NCBI GenBank assembly: GCA_907165065.1
Contig: OU015523.1
Span: forward strand, 16,615,834-16,679,833
DNA from: Caprimulgus europaeus
Lineage: Eukaryota > Chordata > Aves > Caprimulgiformes > Caprimulgidae
DNA length: 64,000 bases
Reading direction: 5' to 3'
Part shown: one piece after another, positions 1-16,200 of the stretch
Layout: the number at the start of each line of letters is the position of its first letter
Position numbering within the stretch: position 1 is the stretch's first letter
Made by a program: the position numbers and the translations under genes
The notes under the pieces: generated by a model
Told to the model about the DNA's origin: nothing
The model's input: only the letters and a program-made list of their open reading frames with translations
Databases searched by the model: none

Positions 1-850
1 GTCATTTTGAGGAAAATGGAAGTTTTATCCACTGAAATGGTTAATACAACTCCGGGCTAAGCAAGAAGTTTAAAAATAAATAAATAAAATAAAGGAGCAG
101 TTACGTCCTGTTGAATGGCTGAATGGAGAAGATGGGATCTCTGAAGTTCTATTTTCATCTCTGATTCCTGACATTTTCATTTATGTTCACATCCTCCCTA
201 AAATTTCCCATAGACTGAAATTTCTGCATTGAAACCTTCCATGCAAGTTCTTGCACATCCCATCTATTAGTTCTAACCCCTAAAAATCTTTTCATAGTTC
301 AGTTGCCTTCTCCCCTGTGGAGACTGGAACAGGCTGTTTTGCTGTCCTTTCAAAGGTGGTGCCTCCTTGCTAGACTGCAGTCTGTCCAGCCAGTAGAGAT
401 GAACAGTGGAAATCTAGTTTTGGGATTGACAAGGTGCACAGTGTTCTCTTCCCTCAGCTGGGAACTGTGACATTCCAGTTCTTTAGGAAAATGAATGCTG
501 AGACCTGATCCTTCTAAAGGAAAGAGCAAGAAGAAATGTGTTTCAGGCTATCCTGAACTATCATCAGAGCAAAAAGGGACTTGAGCAAAAATCTTTTCTA
601 CTTTACAGCTCTGAATTATTGTTTAAAGGCTGCATTTTAGTCACGCCCTACAACTTGTGCTTATTTGAATTGTCTGGATTCTACCTGTGTAAGAGAGTCA
701 GTCTCCTACTTCTGGGAGGAAGAGGGCAGCCACCCCTCCTACAGTGCCTCCTGGGACTGCTCTCCCTGCTCCTCCTCCACAGGCACCCCCTGTGCTCATG
801 TTCTAGCACTAGTATGACAGGGCTGCTGCATGTTTCTCCTCCATTTGCAG
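1..850 (+). other. TMEM39A: Intron of TMEM39A (upstream of first visible exon)
   Basis: This stretch lies 5' of the first TMEM39A exon in the window and ends in a good acceptor (pyrimidine-rich tract, then tgcag at 846-850). I looked for the preceding TMEM39A segment, the N-terminal transmembrane region, in all frames and did not find it, so the earlier exons are outside the window. Open frames here (for example 538-1056) have no recognisable protein character and run out of frame through the real exon. Confidence 0.6.
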
Positions 851-4188
<3,338 letters not shown>

Positions 4189-4390
4189 GCCGGCCAGACG
4201 CGTCCCCTTTCTCTTTCCACGGGGCAGGGAGGGAACCTCAGAAAAAAACAAAACAAACATATTTTCGTACAGTTCTATTTTTTTCTTGCGGCGTTTATAA
4301 ATATTTAAAATATTTTATATTTTGTATACTATTGTTTTTGTGGGGTGGGAAGGGAACCAGTGGCAATTAAATGTCGCTTTATAAACAAGG
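4189..4390 (+). other. TMEM39A: TMEM39A 3' UTR with poly(A) signal
   Basis: Directly after the TAG comes AT-rich sequence with T-runs and TATTTTATATTTTG-like stretches. The first plausible poly(A) signal is ATTAAA at 4366-4371, within AATTAAA. A T/GT-rich stretch follows about 20 bases later, as expected for a cleavage site. Further processing sites downstream cannot be excluded. Confidence 0.55.
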
Positions 4391-4398
4391 TGTTATTT

Positions 4399-4418
4399 TA
4401 TATATATATATATATATT
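4399..4418. repeat. (TA)n microsatellite
   Basis: A short run of alternating T and A lies just past the likely TMEM39A cleavage site and is followed by an A-run and more TATATA-like sequence to about 4465. It is a simple repeat with no sign of coding. Confidence 0.8.
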
Positions 4419-5491
4419 AAAAAAAAATCAATGTGTATATACCGTATATCTATACCCATACATATATCTATGTGAAGCAACAGCACTGTGTGTGTGGTCA
4501 CTGTGTCCGCTTTGCTCACACAACTGCCTTGCTATTGCATCCTGTGGGGGTAGGACTGCTGTTAATTAGGAACTGGGCTGCTCTAGAACCTGGATAAGCT
4601 AACAGCCAGGGGAAGAAAGGAAATGTGCACTGATGTGATGCCAGTTTAGGGAAAGGGAGGAAGCAGTGCGCAGAGAGACAGACTTAAGTTACTGTCAGTC
4701 AGCAAAAGCTCTCAATTCTTTTGTCTTCCCAGTGTTATCAGGATGCAAGGATTATTTTTTTAAAAATAACAGATGCTTTACTTCAGCTTCTATCTTTCTT
4801 CCTGGCAATTTGAACTCCCTCACTCTGCCCAGAGAATGAACTAAATATTAAAATTATAATTTAAGGGTAGTGTATCATTGAGGAAGGGATTTGAAATAGC
4901 TTCATCTAGCAGGATGGTAATTGAATATTTTAAATAGCCACCTCTAAACCCTTGCTTAATAGCATTAAATTAGGGAATATTCAGTCATTGCCTTTAGGCA
5001 GTAGTGTTTCTGGCATAAATTTTTCCTTGTCAAACACTTACCCTCTCCCTTATTGCTCTCCAATGTATTTCAGCAGCATTTCACTCTAAGGTAGGTTGGT
5101 AGTCTTTAATAACTTATTAATAACAGAGGAAATACTGTGCTTTTAAACCGTTCTTCATAAATCTGAACAATACTAGAAGCTAGTGAAAAAATAGTTGTAG
5201 CAGTATCACAGAGGAGTTGAAGATAAAAGACAACATCAACCATATAATTAATTTAACTGTGGGTCCTAGTGACAGCTGATAGTAGGAGCTGATGCCTTAA
5301 TTCAGGTAATTAAGGAAGAGATGGCAATGCAATGTTCTTCCATTCAGATGCCATCTGACTTTAGCCATTAGTAAAGTGCTAGCTCTGTTTAAAGAATGGA
5401 TATGTATGGGGAAAAAAATCCCAAACTATATAGAGTTTGGGAGAAACTGCAACTACTTTCTGTTCCTTCTTTCCTTCCCATTTAAGTAGGA
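4419..5491. other. Intergenic, AT-rich
   Basis: This is AT-rich DNA between the convergent TMEM39A and FAAH-like genes. I see no exon with flanking splice sites, no tRNA-like fold and no clear repeat apart from short A/T runs. It may hold long 3' UTR isoforms of TMEM39A. Confidence 0.4.
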
Positions 5492-5920
5492 GTCACAGAA
5501 TCATTAAGATTGGAAAAGACCTCAAAGATCATCCAGTCAAACTGTCAACTCATCACCACCATGCCCACTAAACCATATCCCCAGGTGCTACATCTACACG
5601 CTCCTTGGACACCCCCAGGGATGGTGACTCCACCACTGCCCTGGGCAGCCTGTTCCAGTGTCTGACCACTCTTAGAGAAGAAATTTTTCCTAACATTCAA
5701 CCTGAACCTCCCCTGGTGCAACTTGAGGCCATTTCTTCTCATCCTATGACTTGTTGCTTGGGAGAAGAGACCTACATCTACCTCTCTACCCTTCAGGTAG
5801 TTGTAGAGAGCGATAAGGTCTCCCCTCAGCCTCCCACAGACTGAACAATCCCAGTTCTAGTGATCTTCTCTGCTCCTGCCTGTAGGACAGCTTCTCCAGC
5901 AGCCTGATCACAAAAGCCCA
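5492..5920 (-). mobile_element. CR1 LINE 3' fragment, minus orientation
   Basis: The plus strand reads as the reverse complement of a CR1 3' end. It begins with the tail (cacagaatcattaagattgg), then the lines equivalent to 'gatcatccagtcaaact', 'agggatggtgactccaccactgccc' and 'gggcagcctgttccagtg', and fades near 5920 at 'agcagcctgatcac'. It is 5'-truncated, as most CR1 copies are. On the plus strand it gives a spurious open frame at 5605-5844. Divergence from the other copies here suggests an older insertion. Confidence 0.9.
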
Positions 5921-7212
5921 GGATAACTGATGCAGTAGGCAACAGGATATGAGTGTTAACCCAAAGTTACTCCCAAAACAAACACAAATGCTTCGCTTTG
6001 GTTACTCTTGGGCCTTTTTCTATCTCATGTGGCTCTAGTGCTGCTGGCAGGACACAGGTACTTGGGAGTTTACAGTCTGGGGCCTTTCAGTGATACAGAG
6101 TACTGTGGCTTAGAGCCACGTCATGCTTTATGCTGTATAGCCTCATCTTTGATCCATCTCTTAATTCTACCTTGATTACCTCAGGATGTACATTTGCAGT
6201 AAGAGGGAGTTAGCTTCTGGTCTTGAGCAGGCTCATTGCTGCACGTGGCTTTGCACAGTGTTAACTACAAATGTCACCTGTTTGTAAGAGCTGGCTCAGC
6301 ACCCCTTACACAGGGTCTCACAGCATTACCAAGTAGTTCTTCCATTTGGACACCTAAATGATAGTGGAGTTATACTTAAGCAACCAGTGGGGAAAAAAAA
6401 AGAGGCTCTGCAAGGCTTAGCTTGGGAAATAGAGATGTGTAACAGAAAGCCAGAACCTTAAATGAGCGCTTTGGGTCACAGAGTTGATGAGGGTTCATGC
6501 TCTGCTTTTTCCTCCCCTGACATGGAAGGCTGAAGGTAGGTAGGACTGCTCATGCAGTGAGCACACCCATACTTTGTGCAACAGTTAGACTGACCTTACA
6601 TTGGTTCCATTATAAGGGACAGAAGCACAATGACACTTCCGTAGCTACAGGCTTTCTATTTTGCTCTGAAGGACTAAGTAAGGGGCCAAAACACACTTTA
6701 CCTAATTGCAGGTGTGTTAAGATCCTCATTCCAAGGGAGCTAGGCATTATTTGCTGCCTCTCCCCCTCAAAACAATACCTTTGTTATATCCTGGAGCAGG
6801 AGGAGTTCTGTGAGAAGGTTTAAGGTCTAGAGATTGTACTTTCCATGCACTGTAGTATGAACTGTCCACGTGCAGTCCTGCAGATGCAATTGTCTTCCAT
6901 CTTTACACAGGACCCCTACATGGAAAGAAGTTGCAAAAGATAGTTGCAGCTTCCCCTGTTGGCAAAAACACAGCAAGGAACTAGCTAGCACAGTTGGTCT
7001 CCCCAGTAGAAACTGGATCATCCTATAACAAACATGGAACAGAAATGATGTCTCTCAGCATCGGTGCCTGTTTATATCAGTGTTCCTCGCCATTCCTCAA
7101 ACGGGCCTGCTCCTGAGCCTTACTCAGATGAACATTGAAAACAAGTCTGCTCTAATGCTTGGTCAGGTCAGACTAGGAAAAAGAAGACGTGGTCCCTATC
7201 TTGGTCACTCCG
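5921..7212. other. Intergenic / 3' flank of FAAH-like gene
   Basis: This region lies downstream of the FAAH-like stop codon (minus strand) and includes its 3' UTR. I did not find a convincing AATAAA or ATTAAA on the minus strand close to the stop, so the end of the transcript is undetermined. No other gene or repeat is recognisable. Confidence 0.4.
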
Positions 7213-10200
7213 TCATGCGAGGATGTCATAATAAATGGATGGTTTTTTGGTCTGGTAACGGAACTGCTCTAGCTTCAAGCCAATCCTCAGAAGAACAGCT
7301 TCATCCCACCATTTTGCCATGACCTGGGAGGAGAGAGAGAGAGAGAGAGAAAGAAGGGGGGGAAAAATAAAGTAGCATCATCACATACAGATGCTCTTGA
7401 AAGCCATGAAAAACATCTCTTCCCCCCCACTAGGACCTAAAGGACACACGATTTTCCTTTTTACCCCAGTTAAGTATGGCATCACTGCATGGGGCAGGTA
7501 TGTGACCTTTAATTACAAAACATGGACCTTTCATTTCTATGAGACCCATTTCAAGAGGGAAGGACTTAAAGAAGTTACAGAAATGAGAAGTAAGAAAAAG
7601 AGAGGAAGGAGTAGTGACAAATACTGGGTACTGGTGCAAGCAGACAGGGAGACAAGAAAGATCTCTCTCTCAGATACCTGAAGAGTCCCTCTGCCATTCA
7701 GGGGTCAGTTACTCTGAGGCAAATCTCTTCACCCACAAGTTAAAACTTTCATTACCAGTACTGCCAACTCCTCAAGTGTGCTGTGTGAAACAGCAGGAAC
7801 CTGGTTATAGTGGTTCAGGACAAAGCCAGCTGGGACTTCTGTGACCCAGCATTCACAAAGAGCCAGTACTCACCTGGAGGCTGATGGGAAGCCCAGCAGT
7901 AGAATATCCAATGGGGACCACAAGGCCTGGAATGCCAGTGAAGTTACCAAGCTGCATGAACCTGGAAGAAAAGCTGTTATCAGCATTCCTGCCTTGGGAC
8001 AGCAGGAAAGTCATCCTTTTTTGGGAGAGGTAGCTAGGATCGATATCTCCTGCTCCACAGCCTGAGCTCCTTCAGTTAGTGTAGCTGGTCTTCCAGCTGT
8101 TACCAAACTTTTCCTTCTGTAGTGCAAGCAGCACTGTTCTTACCTCATGGACCGGACTGTGGAGGACAAATCGCTGCTCCCACACAAGAGGTCAGATTCA
8201 TAGATTCTTGGGGCAGTGGAAGCAACAGCTGTGGAGGAATCACAAAATGACTGAGACTGAAAGGGACCTCAGGAAGTCATCTTGTCTAACATTCTGCCCC
8301 AAGGGCAGTCAGCTAGAGCAGGGTGCCCAGGACATGTCCAAATGGCTTCTGAATATGCCCAGGGATGGAGATTCCACAGTGTCTCTTGGCAACCTGATCC
8401 AGAGCTCAGAGAGTAAAGGAAGAGGCAGTCTTCATGGAACAGCTCAGTTCCTTAAAGCCACATGTTTGATATACATTGGTGATATAAGCTTACACCCCTG
8501 GAACGCAATGAAGTTGCTGGGATTTATAAATTAAACAGTTTCTATTTAGAGAAAGAAGATGTGCATACATAAGTAGATGTCCAGTCCCTCCTGTGTAAAT
8601 GTGTTGGTTCTGCAGCTCCTGTTTCAGATACCAAGGAGTTTCTCACTGCCACGGATATAGGCAGTAATTCTACAAATACTCAGCAAATCTAGAAATACAC
8701 AGCAGTCTTTCTAACCAGGCTGCATTGTCTTCTAAAGGCCCGAGGCACAGCAAAGCAAAGTATCTGCACAAAAGTCACGCTCTTAAAATTGGGGAGGGAA
8801 AGTTAATGCAGTGACTGTTCTTAAAATGCACCACACAGCTGTTGGGGAGCAGCTCTTTGGCCAATACCTGGTGTAAGGATACAGTTCACAGTGGTGAAGA
8901 TCTCTCGCAAAAATCTCATGCTCCGAGTTCTCTGTCGGTTTGCCTGCAAGCAGAGAGACTGCGGTCTGACCAGGCCCTCGTGGTTCATGGCTGATGTCCA
9001 CAGACTCTGCCCATCAGAGCCTGTGCCTTTGCAAAAGAAGACACCATCCCTGCAGCTTGGATGCAGGACACCAGTGCAGGTGGCATGTCCTCTGTGGTGC
9101 CCCACCATAAAGCATGGTTTCACAGCAGAGGGCAGTACAGCTGGGCAATATCTTTCCATGTATACAGGGAGGTTAAGAGAATCCTCCACCCCACCTTTGC
9201 AATTTCACAAGGTACCTCTGTACTCAAGCAGAAAATTAACCCTATCCTGGCAAAAACCAGGACGAGCCTTCACCACAGGATGTTTCTTACCGTAATATAA
9301 TCCAGAGCTGTGAACTGGCAAGCCAGGGCCAGGTTAGCTCGAGTGTCCAAATTCTGAAAGAGAAAACATCAATCTTGTCTCTGCTTGCAAGAAACTTAAT
9401 GTGACAGCCCAGGAGTTCTCTTCTGGGTCTGCTCTCCTGTATCAGTAGTCATCCAACAGGTGGTTTGTCATAGCAAAAGCAGGAGAGCCTCATGTTTCTC
9501 ACTAATACGACACTTCCTGTATCAGCCAGGACAACTACTGCCACTGATCCAAGCTGCTGCTACTTACCATTTCCTGGAAATGTTTATTGAAGTCAGGTTG
9601 CAGGAAGTCCCTCATCTCACTGAGAATGCAGATTACATGTGCTACTCGCAATTCCTCCATCTCTGGAAGAGACACTTCAACCACACTGGCTCCCAAACTC
9701 TGCAGGTGCTCCACAGCTGTGTACAGAACAGGTAAAGCACAGATCACATCTCTGAGTTCACCAAACTTCATAGAAGGGCTGTGAATCCCCACCCCCTTGA
9801 GAAGTTGAAGACCTCATAGGCCAATATGAGGCAGGCATGTTCAGTGCATCAATGGCATGCAGACTGTTGCAGCCACTTCTTGTAGGTAAAAGCTTTCAGC
9901 CCAACTAGATCTCAGTATTTCAACAGGGTAGGAGGAGGGGCTTGCAGTCAGGTTCCCAGTTCACCCACTACATTTTGGGCAAGTTCATATCCTCCCTCTA
10001 GCCCCACAGTTAACCCAAAGAATAAAAGTGGACTGACAGTGCTTCCCTGAGCACTTGACATGACTGGTATTCTATCAGCATAAAGTGATTATTTAACATC
10101 ATGAGATTCCTATTCAAAGCATCTCCTAAACCATAACGGCACAGGAACCCAGGGGATACTCAAGGGACCAGGCCAAAAGTAGAGGTTCACTAAATCCTGA

Positions 10201-13200
10201 TGCACTTTTGCAAGGCTGAATACAAAGACTTCAGGAAAAGTTAATCTTCTGTAGTCTAAAAAGAATCACCTTCTTTCTTTGACCCCAGCTTCTTCATAAA
10301 TACCCAAGCTTGCCTATTTCACTGGCTTATGATACATCTCTCCTAAGAAAAGTCTACACATGTAGAAGCGTGAACATCTATTGATATAAGAATCCTGAAG
10401 AAAATCCAGGCAAACAAAGCCTGAATTCTCTCAACTACCTCAGCTCCAATGCGTAGGAGGCCAACTACTATACCAGGCATTGTAGAGTCCTTCTCCCCCA
10501 CCCCCAAAAGTACTCACCAGGGTCAATTTTGCTTAGTCTAAAATTTGACAGAGCTACCCTAAAGGCACCGTTTGGCTGATTTAAAAGAAATACCAGAGGA
10601 CTGGATACATCACAAAGACCTAGCCCTGTCTTTCCCACTGAACATTATATTATGAAACAAGTCCCTCCCTTTAAAGGCTTTTACCATTAAAGCTTGCAGA
10701 GTAAGTATTACTGAGCACAGATCTGTCTTTATACTGACAGAGGCTTAGCACACTGGACTGCATTCTTCCATTGTAACCTGACAAGCCTACAACTGCTGAG
10801 CTTTTTAACCCTCAGCAGTCAGAAGGGCTTCCCTAATACAAAGCTACTGCTGTTTGTGCAGCCAGGCCTCTTTAAGCATCTGCCTTTAAGGACTTCAGGC
10901 GAGATCTTTTTAATGCATATGTAAGAGGAGCACCAAGTGATACCATGACATCAGGCAGAATGAGACTTACAGACTCTTCCTCTTTACCTTTCTCACAGAT
11001 GGACAGGATTTCAGCATCACATGCCTAGAGAATAAGAGGAAAGAACTAAGTAGACTTTAGTAACTGCTCTCCTCTCCTTGGTGAGCGCACTCACCAGGAC
11101 TTCAGTCCTTATGGAGCTTTCCTTGTTCTTGTCCCTAATGGTGGTGAAACACAGCCCTCCAGGACTGCCTTAGGCCACCTGCTCCAAGAGAACAGCTTGC
11201 AAGTCATACCTCTAAGGAAAAGGAAAGATCATCTTTTCCATAGGAGTGGATGTTTCATCTCTGCACTGAGGCAGAGCCAGAAAGAATCCTTGTTTTCGTC
11301 CAGAAAATACATCCTGAGCACATTTGTGGCGTTGCATTACCATTGCCAAGCAGTACTAGCTTGGAAGCCCGGTTTCTACATTGGAACGATTAAATACCAC
11401 TCATCAGCAGCTACAGCACTGTCACCAAATGGATACACTAATTTTCTTAATTTGATTTTAAACTAACTGCCTTTTGTAATCAGTCCAGAAGTATTGCTTC
11501 CAATAGGAACAGCAGTATGAGGAAGCATACTGCCATCAACTGTATAGTCCCTACCTTTCCTCTTGCCTCCAACAGACTTTTACTCAAAAGGCTGCCTTAG
11601 GAAAAAAATCTATCCCTGTCAATGTTTTCACCCAGGATATACTCTCTTCCAATTATAGGACTAAATATAAGAAGCTTTAATGATGACAAGCAAGAGAACT
11701 GAATGCACTGAATTCCTTTAAAATCTCATTTTGCAAAGCAGCAGAAAAAGAGAGAATAGGCACCTTAAAAAATGTCCAGTCCACTCCCAGTTTTAAGCCT
11801 TTCAGGTCAGGAGCACACATATCAGATAGGGTAGCTTTGGGTTGTTTTAGTCCTGCAGGGAACAAACAAGAGTTCCTCCTTTTATCTAGGATGCCTCTAG
11901 GAAGGCAGAGCAGCTGGGCTCAGGGAGGGAGAGGAGTCACCTACCATATGGATAGAGCAGATCTGGCTCAGCAAGGATACTGTAAACAATGGCTGCATCT
12001 GCCACTGAGGTACAGATAGGGCCTGTAAAAGAGACATCAGCTATAAAAACGTGACAATGGCTAAATACTACCTTCCTCCCAAGGTCTTTTGTAGGCACAG
12101 ATTGCCTTCCCTGTGAGAACACCACATAGCAAGGTCCCTGAAGTGGAACACAAGTCTTCTTACCTACGCTGACTGTGGAGTAGGAGAGTGGCAAGCTGCC
12201 ATGAGAACTGATGCGCCCAAATGTACCTAGAGAAAAAGAAATGGGCAGTTAGCTAGGTACTGCCTCCCAGCAGAGAAGGAAGATTGAAAGAGGAATGAGT
12301 GGGTAGAAAGAAAAGCAGCACACGTTTTGTTTAGCATTTGACTTGAATAAGTTGGGTTTTTTTAAATGTCTGTTCAATAGCCAGTACTGAGAATACTTCC
12401 ACTCTTGCCAGTTCAACCCACATGACTCTCAGGGTGTTACACCTGAGTTTCTCTGGTCATGTTTTGCTTGACAGAAATTAATGAGCTGCGCCTGACTTGT
12501 CTGTAGCATTCCATCTGATACAGCAAACAAGACACACACCCAATCCATGATTAAAGGGCTCTACCTTTCAGTCCCACCACACCACAGAATGAAGCAGGAA
12601 TCCTCACAGAGCCTCCTCCGTCTGTGCCGATAGCCACCGGGCAGAGACCTACAAAAAAACCCCACACATTGGCCTGTGATGAGGGAGACATCATGTTGCC
12701 CTGTCCATTCTACCAGCAGCTGTAGCCAAGACAGCACACAGAGTGCTCTGTTCAGCTAGGAGTTCCCTCTAGCTTTCTAAACCCCCTCATAAAAACTAAA
12801 TGCCTGAGATACTTTTGGATCAGGATCTTCCTCCCACCACCCCTGAATTCCATTTAGGACCACCTACCTGCTGCTACAGCTGCTGCTGACCCACTGGAGC
12901 TCCCACCTGTGAAGTGGTTAGGCTTGTAGGGATTCCTAGGGATCTTGTGGTACCTGAGGCAGACAAAAAAAAGTCGTGCTTGACCAACCTTCTAGACTTT
13001 TATGAAAACACGACCAGGTGGCTGGATGATGGCAGAGCAGCGGATGTGGTCTATCTTGATTTCAGCAAAGCATTTGACACGGTCTCCCACAGCATCCTCG
13101 CTGACAAATTGAGGAAGTGTGGATTAGATGATCAGGTAGTGAGATGGATTATTAACTGGCTGGTGGGAAGAAGCCAGAGAGTAGTGGTCAATGGGGCAGA

Positions 13201-16200
13201 GTCTAGTTGGAGACCTGTGTCTAGTGGAGTCCCTCAGGGGTCGGTACTGGGTCCAGTACTATTCAATATATTCATCAATGACCTGGATGAGGGAATTGAA
13301 TGCACTGTCAGCAAGTTTGCTGATGATACAAAGCTGGGAGGAGTGGCTGACACGCCAGCAGGCTGTGCTGCCATCCAGAGAGACCTGGACAGGCTGGAGA
13401 GCTGGGCAGGGAAAAACTTGATGAAATATAATAAGGGCAAGTGTAGGGTGTTACACGTGGGCAGGAACAACCCCAGGTTCCAGTACAGGTTGGGAAATGA
13501 TCTCCTAGAGAGCAGTGAAGGGGAAAGGGATCTGGGAGTCCTGGCGGACAGCAGGATGACCATGAGCCAGCACTGTGCCCTTGTGGCCAGGAAGGCCAAT
13601 GGCATCCTGGGGTGTATTAGAAGGGGTGTGGTCAGTAGGTCAAGAGAGGTTCTCCTTCCCCTCTACTCTGCCCTGGTGAGGCCACATCTGGAATATTGTG
13701 TCCAGTTCTGGGCCCCACAGTTCAAGAAGGACAGGGAGCTGCTTGAGAGAGTCCAGCGAAGAGCCACCAAAATGACTAAGGGAGTGGAGCATCTCCCTTC
13801 TGAGGAAAGGCTGAGGGAGCTGGGCCTCTTTAGCTTGGAGAAGAGGAGGCTGAGGGGGGACCTCATTAATGTTTATAAATATTTGAAGGGTGAGTGTGAG
13901 GAGGATGGGGCCAGGCTCTTCACAGTGATGACCAATGATAGGACAAGGGGTAATGGGTGTAAGCTGGAACACAGGAGGTTCCGCTTAAATTTGAGAAAGA
14001 ACTTCTTTACAGTAAGGGTGACAGAGCACTGGAACAGGCTGCCCAGGGAGATTGTAGAGTCTCCTTCTCTGGAGACATTCAAGACGCGCCTGGATGCCTT
14101 CCTGTGTGAACTCATCTAGGTGTTCCTGCTCCAGCAGGGGGATTGGACTAGATGATCTTTTGAGGTCCCTTCCAACCCCTAATATTCTGTGATTCTGTGT
14201 GATTCTGTGAAATAGCGTTAAATCTTTTCCTAGGAAGCACCACATGCACTACAGGGCAGGAAAAGATCCAGAAACACAGCTCAGGGATTCCAGTCTCTTA
14301 GTAAAGAAATACCATTTCATCCTAGATAGTGCTAAGTCCCTAGAAAACAAGATGCAAAAAAGACTTCTGCCTCAATCCAATCTCTTGGTACTGTACAGCC
14401 TATCCAAACGAGACAGCCTGAACGCAACAGAAAGGACGCTGCTCCAGCTCTTCTGTCTGTGACACCACTGTGCCCTTACCGCATCCCACAGCACATTACG
14501 CAGTTCCAAACGGTGGAGCAGCTGGTGGCCAGCAATTCTTACAGACAAGCAAGTCGGCATCCCCAGCTCTGCCCTTTATCCCAGAGCAGCAGCTCCCCAA
14601 GTCTCCAGTCTGACCACAGTCCCCAGACACCAGAGAGCTGCCAGGCGGCCAGGTATCCAGTTGGACCTCACACAGTGAGGAAATGCCCGGCACGCTGTTG
14701 TGGAGGAGCCTCGGTTCCATCCAGCTGCACGTGCACCAAGTGTGGCTCTGTGCATGGCTTACCAAAGCTGTGAGGACCACTGCTCTGGAACATCAGTTCT
14801 CAGCTGGGATAGCTGAAGAATTCACAGCAGTAAAGGAAATTCCAGGGAACCTGTTTTAGCTAGGAAATAAAAACACTGCATTCTCCTGAGACAACTGTAC
14901 CTTCTCTCACTGTTCTGAGCCTTTAGCCGTTACTGTGACTGAGCATTAGATTACTATTTATTTGTTTTCTGTCACTGCTTTTTTCTACCACTCATCCTAT
15001 AAATATTCACACCTCCAGGCTTGTAAGGCCTGGCAAACCAAATTCCTTACTTAGCAGACACCACTTGGATCCTCTCCTTCCTTTGGTTTCAGGAGCCTTC
15101 CAGCTTCCACAGCTACTCTAACCCTCAAATCTACAATGGTGGCTTTTTATACCCCCAGGGTTCTCCCTGCACAGGGTGCTTCCGTCAGTTTTATTCTCAC
15201 CTGCTTGCCCTATTTTTGTACTCTTCCCTGTCAGTTCTGGACAGACTTTTAGGTGTTCCTAGACTAGGGGAAAGGGATTTTTACCTATTAGGATTGCATC
15301 CAGTTGTTCCAGTCCCTAGTTCATGCATGTTGGAGACCCCAATAATGATAGCCCCAGCCTCTCGCAGCTTCTTGGCCACGGTAGCATCTTCTGTTTCGGG
15401 CTCTGTCCCAAGATACACTGTTCCCACTCGGTGATGGTAAGGTACCTGAGCAAGAAGACATATTATTATGCATCATAAAACCTTGGCAAGGCTGGCAGGC
15501 ACATATGCATCTTTCACATGCACACTTAAACTCCACAACAGATCCCAAACATTAGGACCCACAAAGGTAAGGGCTAGGAAGCTTCACTCTTCAACTTGTC
15601 CTGTGTTGGCTTCTCTTTGGAGGGACACCTAAGTCTTCAATATTTGGTCCTTCTCCCATGCAGAGGAGTCCTTTTAATACCATGATACAGAAGAGCAGAA
15701 ACATATAGATGGTCGAAAGTCTTTTTCCCTGCAGCATTGCAACTGCTATGCCCAGAGGCTGCAAAAGTCACCTTGGCCCCACAGCACATAAGAGCTCTGT
15801 TTTCCATTTTCCTATGGACAGAGCTGCAGTGTTTCAGATCTGCAGTGCTTTGAGGCAACCAATGCACCACGATTAGACAAATGCCAAAATACCAGATGGA
15901 CTAATTTTCAGGGTATGCTAAGTACTTTTCACTTTGATGCAGCAGTGGAAGAATCTGTACATAAACAGGACTCCCACCCTATGGGTAGGTCTCTGCAGAG
16001 CCTACGACAGCTTGATGGCACTGCCATGAGTATGTAACGGTAACTGTTGTTAGGCCACAAGCAAAACTCCTTGTGAGTGGGGATTTTCAAAGTCACTTGC
16101 ATATTTCTGACGCAAGTATGTCCCTTAAGGCAAGGGGAGAGGGATGCTTTTTTCAGTGGAGCAGAGTCAGTGCCTGAGAAATACAGTTACACTCACCACT

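Noticed and set aside
12914-14119. 401-codon frame as a host gene
   Set aside because: It is CR1 ORF2 (reverse transcriptase with FADD); the first part is flanking intron.
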